A DNA stretch of 12,878 nt from Hymenopellis radicata (taxonomy: Eukaryota > Basidiomycota > Agaricomycetes > Agaricales > Physalacriaceae). Positions 1 to 9,172 of this stretch are shown piece after piece. How positions within the stretch are numbered: position 1 is the stretch's first letter; the number at the start of each line of letters is the position of its first letter. The stretch is taken from assembly GCA_015501595.1 (NCBI GenBank), contig JADNRX010001195.1, forward strand, positions 1-12,878. Direction: 5' to 3'. The position numbers and the translations under genes were made by a program. The notes under the pieces were generated by a model. That model saw nothing but the letters and a program-made list of their open reading frames with translations, did not search any database and was not told where the DNA came from.

Positions 1-1227
1 ACAGATCTTTCTCAGAAGAACCCTCTTGTAACACTACCTTATGATTCTACTATAATATCTCTTCTTGAACAATTCTCCCGAGGAACTCATCGAGGTGAGA
101 CCCACTCTAGTCCTCCCACGTAATTCTCATCAATCAACAGTTCTGATACAAGGCCTTCTCCTTCCAGTGACTTTCTTGGCATGGTCTCGGACCATCGATT
201 ACTTACTTGGTTCTCCCTTTATGCCTCGAGATCACCATCCTTACAGATGTATCTCTCTAATCCCCTCCATTCCCTTGCTCTTCCATCGCTGCACCTGGAT
301 GCATCCGTTATCGCAGCGACGTCCCACGCTACAGTTTTGGACGCCATGAAACTCATGAGCGAAGAGGGTGTCAGTAGTATTGCTGTTGTCGATGAAGGGA
401 CCGAGACTTTGTTGAGTGCGGTCAGTGTCACTGATATTGGCAAGGTAACAAACGCTCTTTGGGATTCCTGCGGCTTTCTGAATGTCCTGTCAGATCGTGG
501 TTCCATCGGAGAGTAATCATATACTATCTGCGCCTCTCCAGCAGTTCATCGCACAGATAAAGGTTATCCAGCCTTTCCGTTTTCGAACAGTTGTGCTAAT
601 CAACTTCTCAGGCGCCGCACGGATGTACCGATGGTGCTGACAGGTATCCAGGTCGGTTCCGCAATCTATATCGTGTACTTCGTATCACAAGCTGATTGAC
701 TTGTCTTCAAGTCTATTCGGTGTTTACCAAGTAGCCCCCTCTCGTACACGGTCCAGAAGCTTCTAGCTAGTACGCATATTCTCAAGTTGACGCTCTTGAT
801 GCTGATTCCTCTCACAGCTAACGCGCATAGACTCTTCGTAACCAAAGAAGAGGCAGGCTGCGCTTCTCCTATAGTATCCCACATGTCCCCGGGAAATCTT
901 ACAGGAATCGTGTCCATCGTTGACAGTACGTTGCATTTTCTCTCGATTTGCACGTCGCTAAGTAGTCTAGTTTTATCTCTTTTCGCCCGCATAGCCAACA
1001 TTGAAGACGTGGATCCTACGCGCATGCAGCGGCACCGTCGCGCGTCGTCGGCATCATCGCAGTCCTCAATGTCTGCTAGTGATGGGTCTTCCCGACCCAG
1101 CAGTCGCACGAGTGTGCGCAGGAGTCTGAGTCATAAGGCGCAGAACGCGAGACGGAGCATGAATAGGACGTCGAGGACGTCGCTTTCGAGTATGGAGTCG
1201 ACCGATATCAACACGGGAAAGGTTTAA
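1..1227 (+). CDS. sds23: Sds23/Moc1-type CBS-domain protein, 3' part
   Basis: The 5' end lies outside the window. Sds23/Moc1 proteins carry paired CBS domains and, in yeasts, inhibit PP2A-type phosphatases and link nutrient state to cell separation. Exons read by hand: 1-94, 141-444, 494-562, 612-651, 712-769, 818-925 and 971-1227, all joined by GT-AG introns of 45-60 nt. Family-like blocks appear in order: FSRGTHR then VLIQ across the first intron, FLGMVSDHRLL, a CBS core with EEGVSSIAVVDEG and SVTDIGK, then RYP-VYSV, YTVQKLLATNAHRLFVT, GIVSIVDILSLFAR and DVDPTRMQRHRRASS, followed by a Ser/Arg-rich tail ending at TAA 1225-1227. Two single-base frame problems remain: one base short at about 149-154, and one base too many at 723-726 between VYSV and PSSPLSYTVQ. 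No splice choice I tried repairs either. They are either sequencing errors or real lesions. Family identity is seen and strong; function is from the family. Confidence 0.85.
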
Positions 1228-1709
1228 GAAGTCGGGATACGAATAATGTGTACGTTATGTGTATAGAATAGCAGGACTTGGTTACTGTTAGCTCTTCACA
1301 GTTTACCTTTGTGGTAGGACGGACAATTTGAATCTAACTAGCTGCACTGCGTTCAGCCGGCAAACCGCTTGTTAGCTACCCGCTTCGCTGTTTTCATCAT
1401 CTCAGGATGGGTGTGGCTGGTTCAGATAATCATTCTTCCCATAGCGTTACACCGTTCAACGTCTTTCTGCAAAATAATAGTCCTTGCGAGTGAATACTGT
1501 AGAATAGGATGATAACAGCTGAAAAAACATTTCTGTTAAATAAAGTGAAAGCAGCCATGATAGCGTTGGATAGCTGGGACACAATAAGTATACATTTCTT
1601 GAGCGATATTGGGTATCTGGAGAGAAGAATTTGACGTAGGTCATGCTCAGCGCTCAGCCAAATCAGCATATAGAAGGTGTGGACGACTCTAAAGACACAC
1701 CGTTTGTTA
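1228..1709. other. Intergenic region, no supported gene
   Basis: This stretch follows the sds23-like stop codon. A 129-codon frame on the minus strand (1430-1819) is rich in hydrophobic residues, but it runs into the duplicated promoter block of F-box gene A and resembles no family I recognise. I see no repeat, RNA gene or clear polyadenylation signal. Confidence 0.5.
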
Positions 1710-1905
1710 GCGGCTTTCGGTGAATCAGGAGCGTGGGAATAAGGAACTGAAACGGCAATCATAGTGTCACATGACATCCGAATCTCATCTTGCCTTCGTA
1801 CCACGACCATCACTGACATCGAACGACGCGTCGGCTGATATTTTGTGTACGAGGAGGGCGCTAACCTCGGAATTCATCAAGTGAGTAACAGTAGTCGCGT
1901 GGGAC

Positions 1906-1913
1906 TATATAAA
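1906..1913 (+). promoter_or_regulatory. TATA box of F-box gene A
   Basis: TATATAAA lies 41 nt before the ATG at 1955, a spacing that would give a very short 5' leader. The matching place in copy B (about 9358-9364) reads TTCAATCAC, so the element is absent there although both flanks are conserved. Its role is inferred from sequence and position only. Confidence 0.65.
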
Positions 1914-1943
1914 CTTCGCGCTTATAGTATTTTCATAGCGGCA

Positions 1944-2030
1944 ATGTCCCATGAATGCCCCACTGCGGCCTTCCTCCGACAAAGAAGCCACGCAGAATTC
2001 CCGCCCAGTCTCCATATGAAATCCATTTAG
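1944..2030 (+). promoter_or_regulatory. Upstream ATGs overlapping the F-box A start
   Basis: Three ATGs, at 1944, 1951 and 1955, fall within 14 nt and each opens a different frame. The first opens a frame that closes at 2030, the second closes at about 2017, and the third is the long F-box frame. The first has G at -3, while the F-box ATG has T at -3, a weaker context. The same triple arrangement is kept in copy B at 9395-9408. If the transcript begins upstream of 1944, the F-box protein would need leaky scanning. If it begins within the cluster, the leader is too short for the first ATG to be used efficiently. Confidence 0.45.
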
Positions 2031-3700
2031 GGACAAACATTGCCTTCACCGCGCGCGAACATGTTAGAATCGACATCATGAATCTGGTTGCCCATGCCAA
2101 AGCGGACATAACGGATTTGGATCGCAGTATAGAGAATCTAGAGACGTCTCTGGCTGCAGCTAAGAAGGAGAGAGACGAAACGATCGCCTTCCGTGACGCG
2201 CACCTCGCGCTCTTCCCTCCCATCCACCAGCTTCCCGCTGAAGTGCTCCTCGAGATCTTCCACCTCACATTTGAAAAACCGTACAACGTGTCTGCTTCGT
2301 CACGTAGTGGTCCGTGGCTTCTGGGAAAGGTCTGCCGGAGGTGGAGACAAGTTGCTTGGTCCTGCCCGAGTCTCTGGACCTCATTCAACAGTGGCCCTGG
2401 TTACTCCACAGCCGGGATCGAAATCCTCTTTGACGGGGCGCTTTCGCGGTCTGCCAAGCGCAACAAGTTTCACATCTCCTTGCGTGGTGTAAACAAAACA
2501 CAATTCAGCGTCATCGCCAAAAGCGCAGAAAGTTGGCACGACGCGTCTTTTGATGGTTCTCTCCAGGATTTCGAACCCTTTCTGAAGATTGGCAAAATGC
2601 CTTCATTGGTGGCGCTTGGACTCGATATACCCGTGTTTTACGGCAACTCAGACGCCTACCACCAGCTACTCTCGTCGGTCGGTAAGCACGTACCACAACT
2701 GCGCCGATTGACGCTGGCTACTATTAAGCAAGACTCCTCTGCCACCGACATAGGGCTGTGGAAGATCAAATTCCCCTGGACACAGCTCACAGAGCTCGTC
2801 GTTCCTCTCAACTTCGTCGTCTCATGCCAGCAACTTCTCACTTACTGCCCTGACCTGGCAACGTTGAAGGATCACCCGGCCCTTTGGACGCACCATGATC
2901 GGATGGAACACATCTCGAATATTCCTAAGCTTCAGGCAGTTGTCCCCCATTCCAAATTGTCCTTCATCGACATGTCTCCCAGTCCCAAAATGACACTGTT
3001 GGATCATATCAGATGCCCAGCGCTGATGCGTTTATCCTTGCGTTGCCCGCGCTCGAGTTACTCCGACGGGGAAGTTCTCCAGCGATTCGTACAGCGCTCA
3101 GAGTGCACAATTAGGATTGCGGAGCTCACGTTCGATGATTGCGGAAGCCCATTTGTTTTTCCTCAAACATTCCTATCCACACTATCAGGGCTCACAGACC
3201 TGAAGCTGTCCTTCGGCGCAGACTCTGCTCGAGGCGACCTCGAACACATTGAGTATCTTGCGAACCGGGCCGTCGTGCCCAAGCTACGGGTTCTGACAAT
3301 CACTACGTCGACAATATCCAGGTCAATCTGGGAGGCTGAACTCAAGGACACCCTCATTCGTGTCCTGAGTGCTCGATACCAGTCCCCCGAAGAGTCGTCT
3401 ACAGGGACGGATATACAGGAAGTCGTTGTTGTGCTTGGAAGAGAGGCATACATGCTGCCTGGCGACTATAACGATGGATCTGCCAGTGTTTATTACATTG
3501 AAGGATATTCATCCGGGCGATGTGAATCAGAAGACGACGAACGACGTCTACACAGGGACTATGGCAAAGGCTGTACAATCAAAGGTCTCGTGGATGCTGA
3601 CTTTGTTGAGTTTCGGGAACTAAAGGAGAGAGGGTTGAATCTAAACCTCTCGGTATGGAGTGAGTTGCTTGCTTGCCATTCGGCTGTGATACTGTCCTGA
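1955..3700 (+). CDS. F-box/LRR-type protein, copy A
   Basis: Likely substrate adaptor of an SCF (Skp1-Cullin1-F-box) ubiquitin ligase. The N-terminus has a basic, nuclear-signal-like PPTKKPRR stretch. It is followed by a predicted coiled coil (about residues 45-80, rich in leucine, lysine and glutamate), then a clear F-box at about residues 85-135 with LPAEVLLEIFHLTF, GKVCRRWRQVAWSCPSLW. The remainder (about 150-560) alternates leucine-rich strands such as MPSLVALGLDI, LRRLTLA and LRVLTITT, as in agaricomycete F-box proteins with degenerate LRRs. The frame is open for 581 codons, unusual here because neighbouring genes are interrupted. The start at 1955 is chosen because copy B keeps the same N-terminus with an in-frame indel. 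The end may be spliced: a GTGAGT donor at 3660 and CTTTCAG acceptor ending at 3713 are conserved in B, which would move the stop to about 3742. Copy A has one extra T near 3654 relative to B. The target is unknown. Confidence 0.9.
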   Translation: MPHCGLPPTKKPRRIPAQSPYEIHLGTNIAFTAREHVRIDIMNLVAHAKADITDLDRSIENLETSLAAAKKERDETIAFRDAHLALFPPIHQLPAEVLLEIFHLTFEKPYNVSASSRSGPWLLGKVCRRWRQVAWSCPSLWTSFNSGPGYSTAGIEILFDGALSRSAKRNKFHISLRGVNKTQFSVIAKSAESWHDASFDGSLQDFEPFLKIGKMPSLVALGLDIPVFYGNSDAYHQLLSSVGKHVPQLRRLTLATIKQDSSATDIGLWKIKFPWTQLTELVVPLNFVVSCQQLLTYCPDLATLKDHPALWTHHDRMEHISNIPKLQAVVPHSKLSFIDMSPSPKMTLLDHIRCPALMRLSLRCPRSSYSDGEVLQRFVQRSECTIRIAELTFDDCGSPFVFPQTFLSTLSGLTDLKLSFGADSARGDLEHIEYLANRAVVPKLRVLTITTSTISRSIWEAELKDTLIRVLSARYQSPEESSTGTDIQEVVVVLGREAYMLPGDYNDGSASVYYIEGYSSGRCESEDDERRLHRDYGKGCTIKGLVDADFVEFRELKERGLNLNLSVWSELLACHSAVILS

Positions 3701-3742
3701 CTTAGTCTTTCAGAGGGTCGTATGTTGATCAGATATGTCTGA

Positions 3743-4719
3743 GTGTGACATCCTTTCAAGATACTTGTATTGCATGAGTATCTGGTACCACAACCACCAC
3801 CACATGTTGTATTTGTTACGTGCAGCACTATAAAATACTTGTAAATTTACACCATATTTCGAATGTAAATATTAACGCTTCTCAAACGACTTCTTCTCCC
3901 TTATTGATATGGTCTTGCTGCAGTCAGAACATTGCAGGTGTCATCACGGTGTAATGGGACAGCTTAGACTCAGAGGTGCTTCGATGCTCAAAGTGTGTGT
4001 CGTACGGTGTCCGTCTGAGTGGATGGGTGAACAAACTCCATCATGTCAACGGTTCTTGATCTCGTGGTACTTACACAATTACTAACGATGTCAAGGACAG
4101 ATGATATACGCATCGAGCAGCGCGAATTGAATCATAATGGCAAAACCGATGGTCATAACACAGTGGGCGTGACGATTGACCGATGCTATGCACATCGTCG
4201 CGGAAAGCGAGAAGGTCATCGGTCCGGATTTGCCACCATCTGCCGTAACACGCTCTTCTGCCTTCTTCCAGGTCGCCTTGCTGTAGCTTTCTGTGGAGGC
4301 ACATCACACTTCACGTTACCACTTGCACCTATGTGCCTCTTGTTGACCACAGCTTGACATTGGACGGCCATGTTGACCTCGATGGACTGGCAGCACAGAA
4401 ATGGTTCTGTATAATCTGACGGACCCCAGCTTGTAAATGGCCACCTAATGCCAGCTTGTAATGAATGCTGCATCGAGTGTGAAAATGTCAAGGTTAGTGA
4501 TAGGTTCATTGTTTTCCGATAACATTTGGGGTCACTTGCTGCGCGATTGCGCGAAAGACGTCTAATTCATTGGCATGATGATGATATGCGCACTCCGTTG
4601 CCTTTCCGTGTTCGCCTTATCAGTCAAATCAGCCCATTGGTCTAGGACTCTTGCTTACATGGGCCCTCGTGGCGTGCTGATAACGACATCCGGATTCTTT
4701 ATTACGGTGTAGGGTCCTC
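3743..4719. other. Long intergenic region, no supported gene
   Basis: Almost 1 kb separates the end of F-box A from the dioxygenase promoter. The first part is AT-rich and belongs to the duplicated 3' flank (to about 3870). Short open frames occur on both strands (for example 4043-4357 plus and 4216-4509 minus), but they overlap one another, are Arg/His-rich without domain character and have no partner elsewhere in the window. The only structure I can point to is a small direct repeat at 4426-4461. Confidence 0.5.
4426..4461. repeat. Short direct repeat of 11 bp
   Basis: CCAGCTTGTAA occurs at 4426-4436 and again at 4451-4461, 25 nt apart start to start. It lies about 310 nt upstream of the dioxygenase ATG. 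It could be a paired regulatory site or chance; nothing in the sequence favours either. Confidence 0.35.
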
Positions 4720-4728
4720 TTTATAAAT
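4720..4728 (+). promoter_or_regulatory. TATA box of the TauD-like gene
   Basis: TTTATAAAT lies 41 nt before the ATG at 4770. It is followed by a pyrimidine-rich stretch (CCTTGCTCCTCC) and a CACACTCAACA leader, with A at -3 and G at +4 of the start codon. This is a typical compact basidiomycete core promoter, and the spacing equals that of F-box gene A. Confidence 0.65.
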
Positions 4729-4769
4729 TGAAAGCATACCTTGCTCCTCCTTAAACCCCACACTCAACA

Positions 4770-6285
4770 ATGGTTCAAGCGCCGATCTCTAACCCCCTGG
4801 ATGTCCTCGGTTCTCTCGAAGAGTACCCCCACTATCACTCCGCGCCCGACATAGGCACTTGCTTCTCCTCCTCCGACACGCAGATCTCCTCTTTTCTCGA
4901 CGATGACAACAAGATCAAGGACCTGGCCACCCTCGTGAGCCACCGCGGCGTGGTTTTCTTCACTAACCAGGACATCACCATCGCGCAACAAAAATTGCTT
5001 GGCCAGAAGCTTGGGAAATTATCAGGCGGTCCAGCGGATAGCGGTCTGCATGTGCATCCGATATCAGAGGACGTGCCCGAGCTCGGAAAGGACGTCAGCA
5101 TTATTTCAAGCAAGGGGTGTGTTGCATTCTCTTTCGTGAATGTGCTGTGACAGCTAACGGTTTGTGCAGAGGTATCGCTAGAGCAGGAACACAAGAGAGG
5201 TCGAGGGCCAGTAGAGGCTGGCATGCCGATATCACCTTTGAGCGTGTTCCTTCCGATTACGCGGTAGGTTGATGCGACGCGATTACCGTCTCGTCAATCT
5301 CACAGCTTTGTGTAGATCTTGAAAATGCACACGCTCCCTGAAGGTGATTGCTTCCTAACGCCAGATCCCATTGTCTAACCCGTCGTCTCGTTCAAGTTGG
5401 CGGAGACACCTGGTACGTCTTGCTCACATCAACTCACTGGATACACTATACTGACTTGGTCGTGTTGTAGTGGGCGAGGTAAATGAACATCAACACCATG
5501 CTTGACCAGGTCTAATTCGCCGTCTCATGTAGTGGATACGAAGCGTACGACCGACTTTCACCCGCGATGCAAAAGTTCTCGAAGGTTTACATGCCGTGCA
5601 CAATGCCAATGTCTTCGTTGAGGTAGTCGATCTATTCGCGTTCTCGATTTTATCGCTGAGTCGTCTCGTTCTCAGTACGCTAAACGGCATGGTCTGCCCA
5701 TGCAAGACCCCCGAGGAGCACCCGACAACTATGGCACCGACTTAACGGCCGTGCAGTGAGCTTCCCTCTTCTCTTCTCAGACGTCGTTTAACCAAGAGAT
5801 GTCAGTCCTGTGATTCGCACAAACCCTGTTAAGGGCTTCAAGTGTTTATTCGTGAACAACGCGTTAGCGTTTCCTCTCATATTCTCTTCACCAAGCATCT
5901 AAATGACTCCCAAGCTTCACGAAACGAATCGTTGAGCTGACGAAGGATGAGTCGGACGACATCCTCAACTATCTTGCCAGGCATGTCTCTGAGAACAGGT
6001 AACCTTGCCATCCGGCGCTTTTTCCGCTCTTGACTGAGTAATTTCCATCTCCAGGTGCGGTTCCGCTGGGGAAAGAACGACTTGGCTATCTGGGATAATC
6101 GAAGCACATTCCACACCGCTACGTATGTCTCTCGGTCCTTTGATCCTTTCCGCATCCATGTGAGGGTTTTATCGGAACGATTATGGCACCGACGAGCTGC
6201 GCCAAGGAAACCGGATTGTGAGTCTTAACCATTCTTTGACCCGAACAGTCGAAGTAGGCGGGAGGCGCTCGGTATCGTGGCTTGA
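4770..6285 (+). CDS. TauD/TfdA-family Fe(II)/2-oxoglutarate dioxygenase
   Basis: Taurine/sulfonate-type dioxygenases couple oxidative decarboxylation of 2-oxoglutarate to substrate hydroxylation; in fungi they often release sulfite from sulfonates, but the substrate here cannot be read. Exons by hand: 4770-5116, 5170-5263, 5316-5343, 5397-5412, 5471-5478, 5533-5622, 5676-5755, 5806-5862, 5915-5998, 6039-6122 and 6165-6285, about 336 codons. Metal ligands are visible: His and Asp of GWHADITFERVPSDYA (codons 5222 and 5228) and the distal His of WDNRSTFHTAT (codon 6112). Other family blocks are LKMHTLPE-VGGDT, WAS-GYEAYDRLSPAMQKF, YAKRHGLP, NPVKGFKCLFVNNAFTKRI and VRFRWGKNDLAIWDNR; the end reads FDPNSRSRREALGIVA. 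Frame breaks remain near 5411 (one base short), 5577 (one short), 6165 (one extra) and 6228 (one short), so this copy is either a pseudogene or carries sequence errors. The start has a good Kozak context and a TATA box. Fold and motif are certain; intactness is not. Confidence 0.88.
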
Positions 6286-6817
6286 TTGAAGTCTGTAGGT
6301 TTCGATAAGGTCCAGTGTATTTACTTATATCGTTCAACATGGTCTCGTGCAAACCTGTCGGACGAGACGAGTCGTAACCTCTGAGTTGCTCGACGAGCTG
6401 GTGAGGCAAGTCACTGAATTGAGACTGTAGTATTCTCTCTATCTTAGTATCTATGAAGGGAGTGGTCATGACATACGTGAGTCACTGAGTTGAATCGGCG
6501 CATGCTTTCCGACGAGAATGCCGCTGCCCGGTCATGGGCCTATCCTCATCATCCAAAGCCAACCAAAATCCGTCACGCAAAGCGCTCTATGTGGGCGCGC
6601 AGTAGGTTATGGCGCGTCTAATCAGAATAAATGTGTTTGACGCGTCTGTGGCTGTGCATACACGTGGTGATGGGCAAGAAATTCCAATTGATGCGAACGC
6701 CTCTTTCCTTTCACCACCGAGCAGTCAACCATATCCTGCAAACTTGTAGTAAGTATTCCAATGATCCTATATGTTATGACCTGAATAATGGTATAGGATT
6801 GGCTTTCTTCTTCAAAC
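6286..6817. other. Intergenic region, no supported gene
   Basis: This is the 3' flank of the dioxygenase and the 5' flank of F-box gene C. A minus-strand frame at 6119-6469 starts inside this region and runs into the last dioxygenase exon without resembling any family. A plus-strand frame open from 6631 leads into gene C, so the true 5' end of gene C may lie here. I see no convincing TATA box or other element. Confidence 0.4.
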
Positions 6818-8779
6818 ATGGGCGACATCGAACTGTGTTCCACTGCCAAGCTTCCTGGCCCGACTGCGAGACCATTCATATCCCTCATACCGACTCCGAC
6901 GATCCCTTCGCGCATAAGAAACTCTCATCTGAAGAGAAGTCTGCCATGACCGGGCGCATCGAGGCGCGCGTCCCCCTCTTCACGCTCTCAGGAGAGAAAT
7001 TGAACGCGTGAAGCATGTCATGTTCGAGTTGCAGCAATGCCTCGAACGCGGCGAGTCCGACCTCATTGAGAGGGCTATTACATACAGCACTCTGGAATAC
7101 GCGAACTCCCTTTCGACGTGCTCCAACTCATTTTTTACTTGCTTGCAACTCGTTCGAGAGCCAAGCCAGAACTGCCTTGTCATCAGCTCTGTTTGCCATT
7201 TTTGGCGAGTGACAGCTCTGTCGAGTCCGATTATCTGGTCATACATTTCCGTGTATGGGGCTACGCAGGAAGCGCTGATTCAGCTATACCTGGAACGATC
7301 GTCGTCTGTACTGCTATCTATCAACATCGAAATTCAGCTTCGTGACGATTCGCATTATACGTACTCTCAGGATGCCCTCTTCAGGGTGTGCCACCGCTGG
7401 AAATCTGCCTTTCTCGGTATGAACAAGCGTGACTTCGTCAAATTGAACAAGGCAATTCAGCGGAAACAGGTACCTGCCTTGCAGGTGTTGCGGATTGCAG
7501 ACGACAGCTCGGATCTATTGGAAGTTTTGGATTTACGTGGCGCTCCAAATTTACGCACAGTCAGCGTTCACCTCCAGGAGTCCAGAAGCGTCATGGTTAT
7601 GCCCCTGCCGTGGACGCGCATCCGTAACCTTATCATCCGCCCCGACAAACGTGCAGCCGCGTTGTGAGTGCCAGTGGGATAAGGCGGTGTCAGCTATCAA
7701 GCCTCGAACTGAGGTACGCTCGCTCACGATAGCGTGTTTGGACCCTTCCGAAGTCACATTCCCCACTCTTTTCAATCTGGTGCCAAGCCCCACAATTTCG
7801 CTTTACGTGCCTTATCGTGGCGCCTGAAGCATGGACTCCCACGCTTCTAGCACTGCTCGCGCAGGCCAGCGTTCCCGAGCTTTTGGAATTGATCATAGTT
7901 TCGAACAGTCCTGCCAGGTAGCGTGGCCTCTTACTATCCCGACTCAGGTTTCGGAAGTGGTTGACGCCCTTGCGTCCTTTGTCAGAAATTCGGCAAGTCA
8001 ACTCCAGAATTGACTGTCACCGATGTGCACATTCCAACAGAGCGTTCTGAGCATCAGAATTGGGCGCTGAAGTCATCTAGTACTTCCACAAGAGCATGGA
8101 ATATTCTCCCTCTTTTGGAGGCGGCGCCTTCCCTCCTTCGGTTGACGTTGAACGAGCTTCAGTCACATCTCATCACTCCCGAACTCATTCAAAGACTGAA
8201 GGATGCTTCTTTTCTTTCATCCTTGTCGGAGTTGGAGTTGGGATGGGCACCTCAAGCCGTACGCCGCAATTACAGCTACACGCATTCTAAAGACTCTACA
8301 CCCAGCACGCCGAAGGACCCAAACGAGTCTTTGACTCACGGCTTAGTATCAACGACAAGCCCTGCAGGCCTGTCTCTCCCAATTGCAAGACTCCTCGCGT
8401 CACGTCAGTGGGTTCCCTCTCGCGATCACTCGCTGCATGATCAGACGGAGTCTTCGGGTTCCTCGTCCTCGCTTCCACATTCACAAGGGTTGGACCATTA
8501 TACCAAAGGCCCCGGTCAGTTGTACGAGGACCTTTGCCAGGAATCCTTTTGCCGAGATACTTCCCCTGCGAGCGACATCAGGACTTTCGACTGTTGTCCT
8601 CAATACTCGTGATGAAGATTGGCTTCTCCCGTTTTCAACAACCTGGTCCACGACCTCCGACAAACGTGGGGTACGTGCATCACTTGCATAACTGGACAGA
8701 CGATTTGGTATCGAGTCTCGAGAAAGTTGACGATGTGCGTCTTACGGGGGTTCGCGTTCGAGATGGTCAGGTAATTTAA
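6818..8779 (+). pseudogene. F-box protein gene C, multiply frameshifted
   Basis: Pieces of one F-box protein are spread over all three plus-strand frames in the correct order. First comes an acidic N-terminal helix (PHTDSDDPFAHKKLSSEEK), then a coiled coil REIERVKHVMFELQQCLE. An F-box follows, with ELPFDVLQLIFYLL and SSVCHFWRVTALSSPIIW. The rest is leucine-rich segments: LRIADDSSDLLEVLDL, LPWTRIRNLIIRP, LLALLAQASVPELLELIIV, LQ-LTVTDVHIPT, LLRLTLNELQSHLITP and LSELELG. It ends near VRVRDGQVI at 8779. Joining them needs at least seven one-base corrections (about 6988, 7090, 7160, 7665, 7835, 7930 and 8010), and the part after 8240 is uncertain. No set of introns I could find removes them. The start at 6818 is a guess from the first ATG in context. 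Gene C is a different subfamily from A and B, sharing only the domain order. Either a decayed gene or badly miscalled sequence. Confidence 0.7.
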
Positions 8780-9172
8780 GCGGGTCGAGAGTCGAGCTGG
8801 CCTTTGGCTAGTGTGGTCTACGCATAGAGAGGAACATCCAAATCTATTCTTAACAGTCTCAACCTACAATGATAGTCCTATTGTACAATAAACAAATACA
8901 GCACAGTGACATGTTACTACGTCAAATCGAGCAATCGATTCTGCCCAATTCAGATCAAATAAGGATCATGTTGTTTGGGAGGAACCTCTCAGCCTGAAAA
9001 GATATCGGTGTTTGAGGTACTGCACCAGTAAAACAGTAAAAGGAATCCGGAGTGCAAAGAAGCTCTGGGTGCACGGCGGACGGAACACTGTGGGGAGCCG
9101 GAGAATATTTGGTTCTCATGAGTGGATTCGTTCTGCGGATAAGGTGGTTGTCTCTTTCCGTGTCTCATTCTT
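8780..9172. other. Intergenic region, no supported gene
   Basis: An AT-richer stretch between F-box gene C and the second copy of the duplicated block. Apart from the polyadenylation-type AATAAA at 8887 I see nothing in it. A minus-strand frame (8989-9240) overlaps the start of the repeat and shows no domain character. Confidence 0.45.
8887..8892 (+). terminator. Possible polyadenylation signal after F-box C
   Basis: AATAAA in the context GTACAATAAACAAATA lies about 110 nt past the presumed stop of F-box gene C, on the coding strand. Fungal polyadenylation signals are loose, so this is only a reasonable candidate. Confidence 0.4.

Larger units (their letters stand above)
1710..3870 (+). repeat. 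Direct repeat, copy A (F-box gene plus promoter)
   Basis: This block matches 9173-11270 in the same orientation. Similarity begins weakly near GCGGCT (about 1710 and 9173), becomes clear at GAGCGTGGGAATAAGGAAC, continues through the promoter, the whole F-box gene and its terminal intron, and fades after the 3' region with AAGATACTTGTAT. The ends are approximate because the flanks have drifted. The offset of about 7.46 kb places the dioxygenase and F-box gene C between the two copies. No terminal inverted repeats or target-site duplications are apparent, so segmental duplication is more likely than transposition. Confidence 0.85.

Noticed and set aside
1430..1819. 129-codon minus-strand frame with hydrophobic stretches, possibly a membrane protein
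   Set aside because: It overlaps the duplicated promoter of F-box gene A, the equivalent frame is not kept in copy B, and it shows no family motif.
1933..2388. Minus-strand frame of about 150 codons opposite the F-box A start, repeated opposite copy B
   Set aside because: Its conservation is fully explained by the duplicated F-box coding sequence on the other strand.
4043..4509. Overlapping 78-104-codon frames on both strands in the long intergenic region
   Set aside because: They lie on top of each other, have Arg/His-rich composition, no domain signal and no promoter; chance frames are expected at this length.
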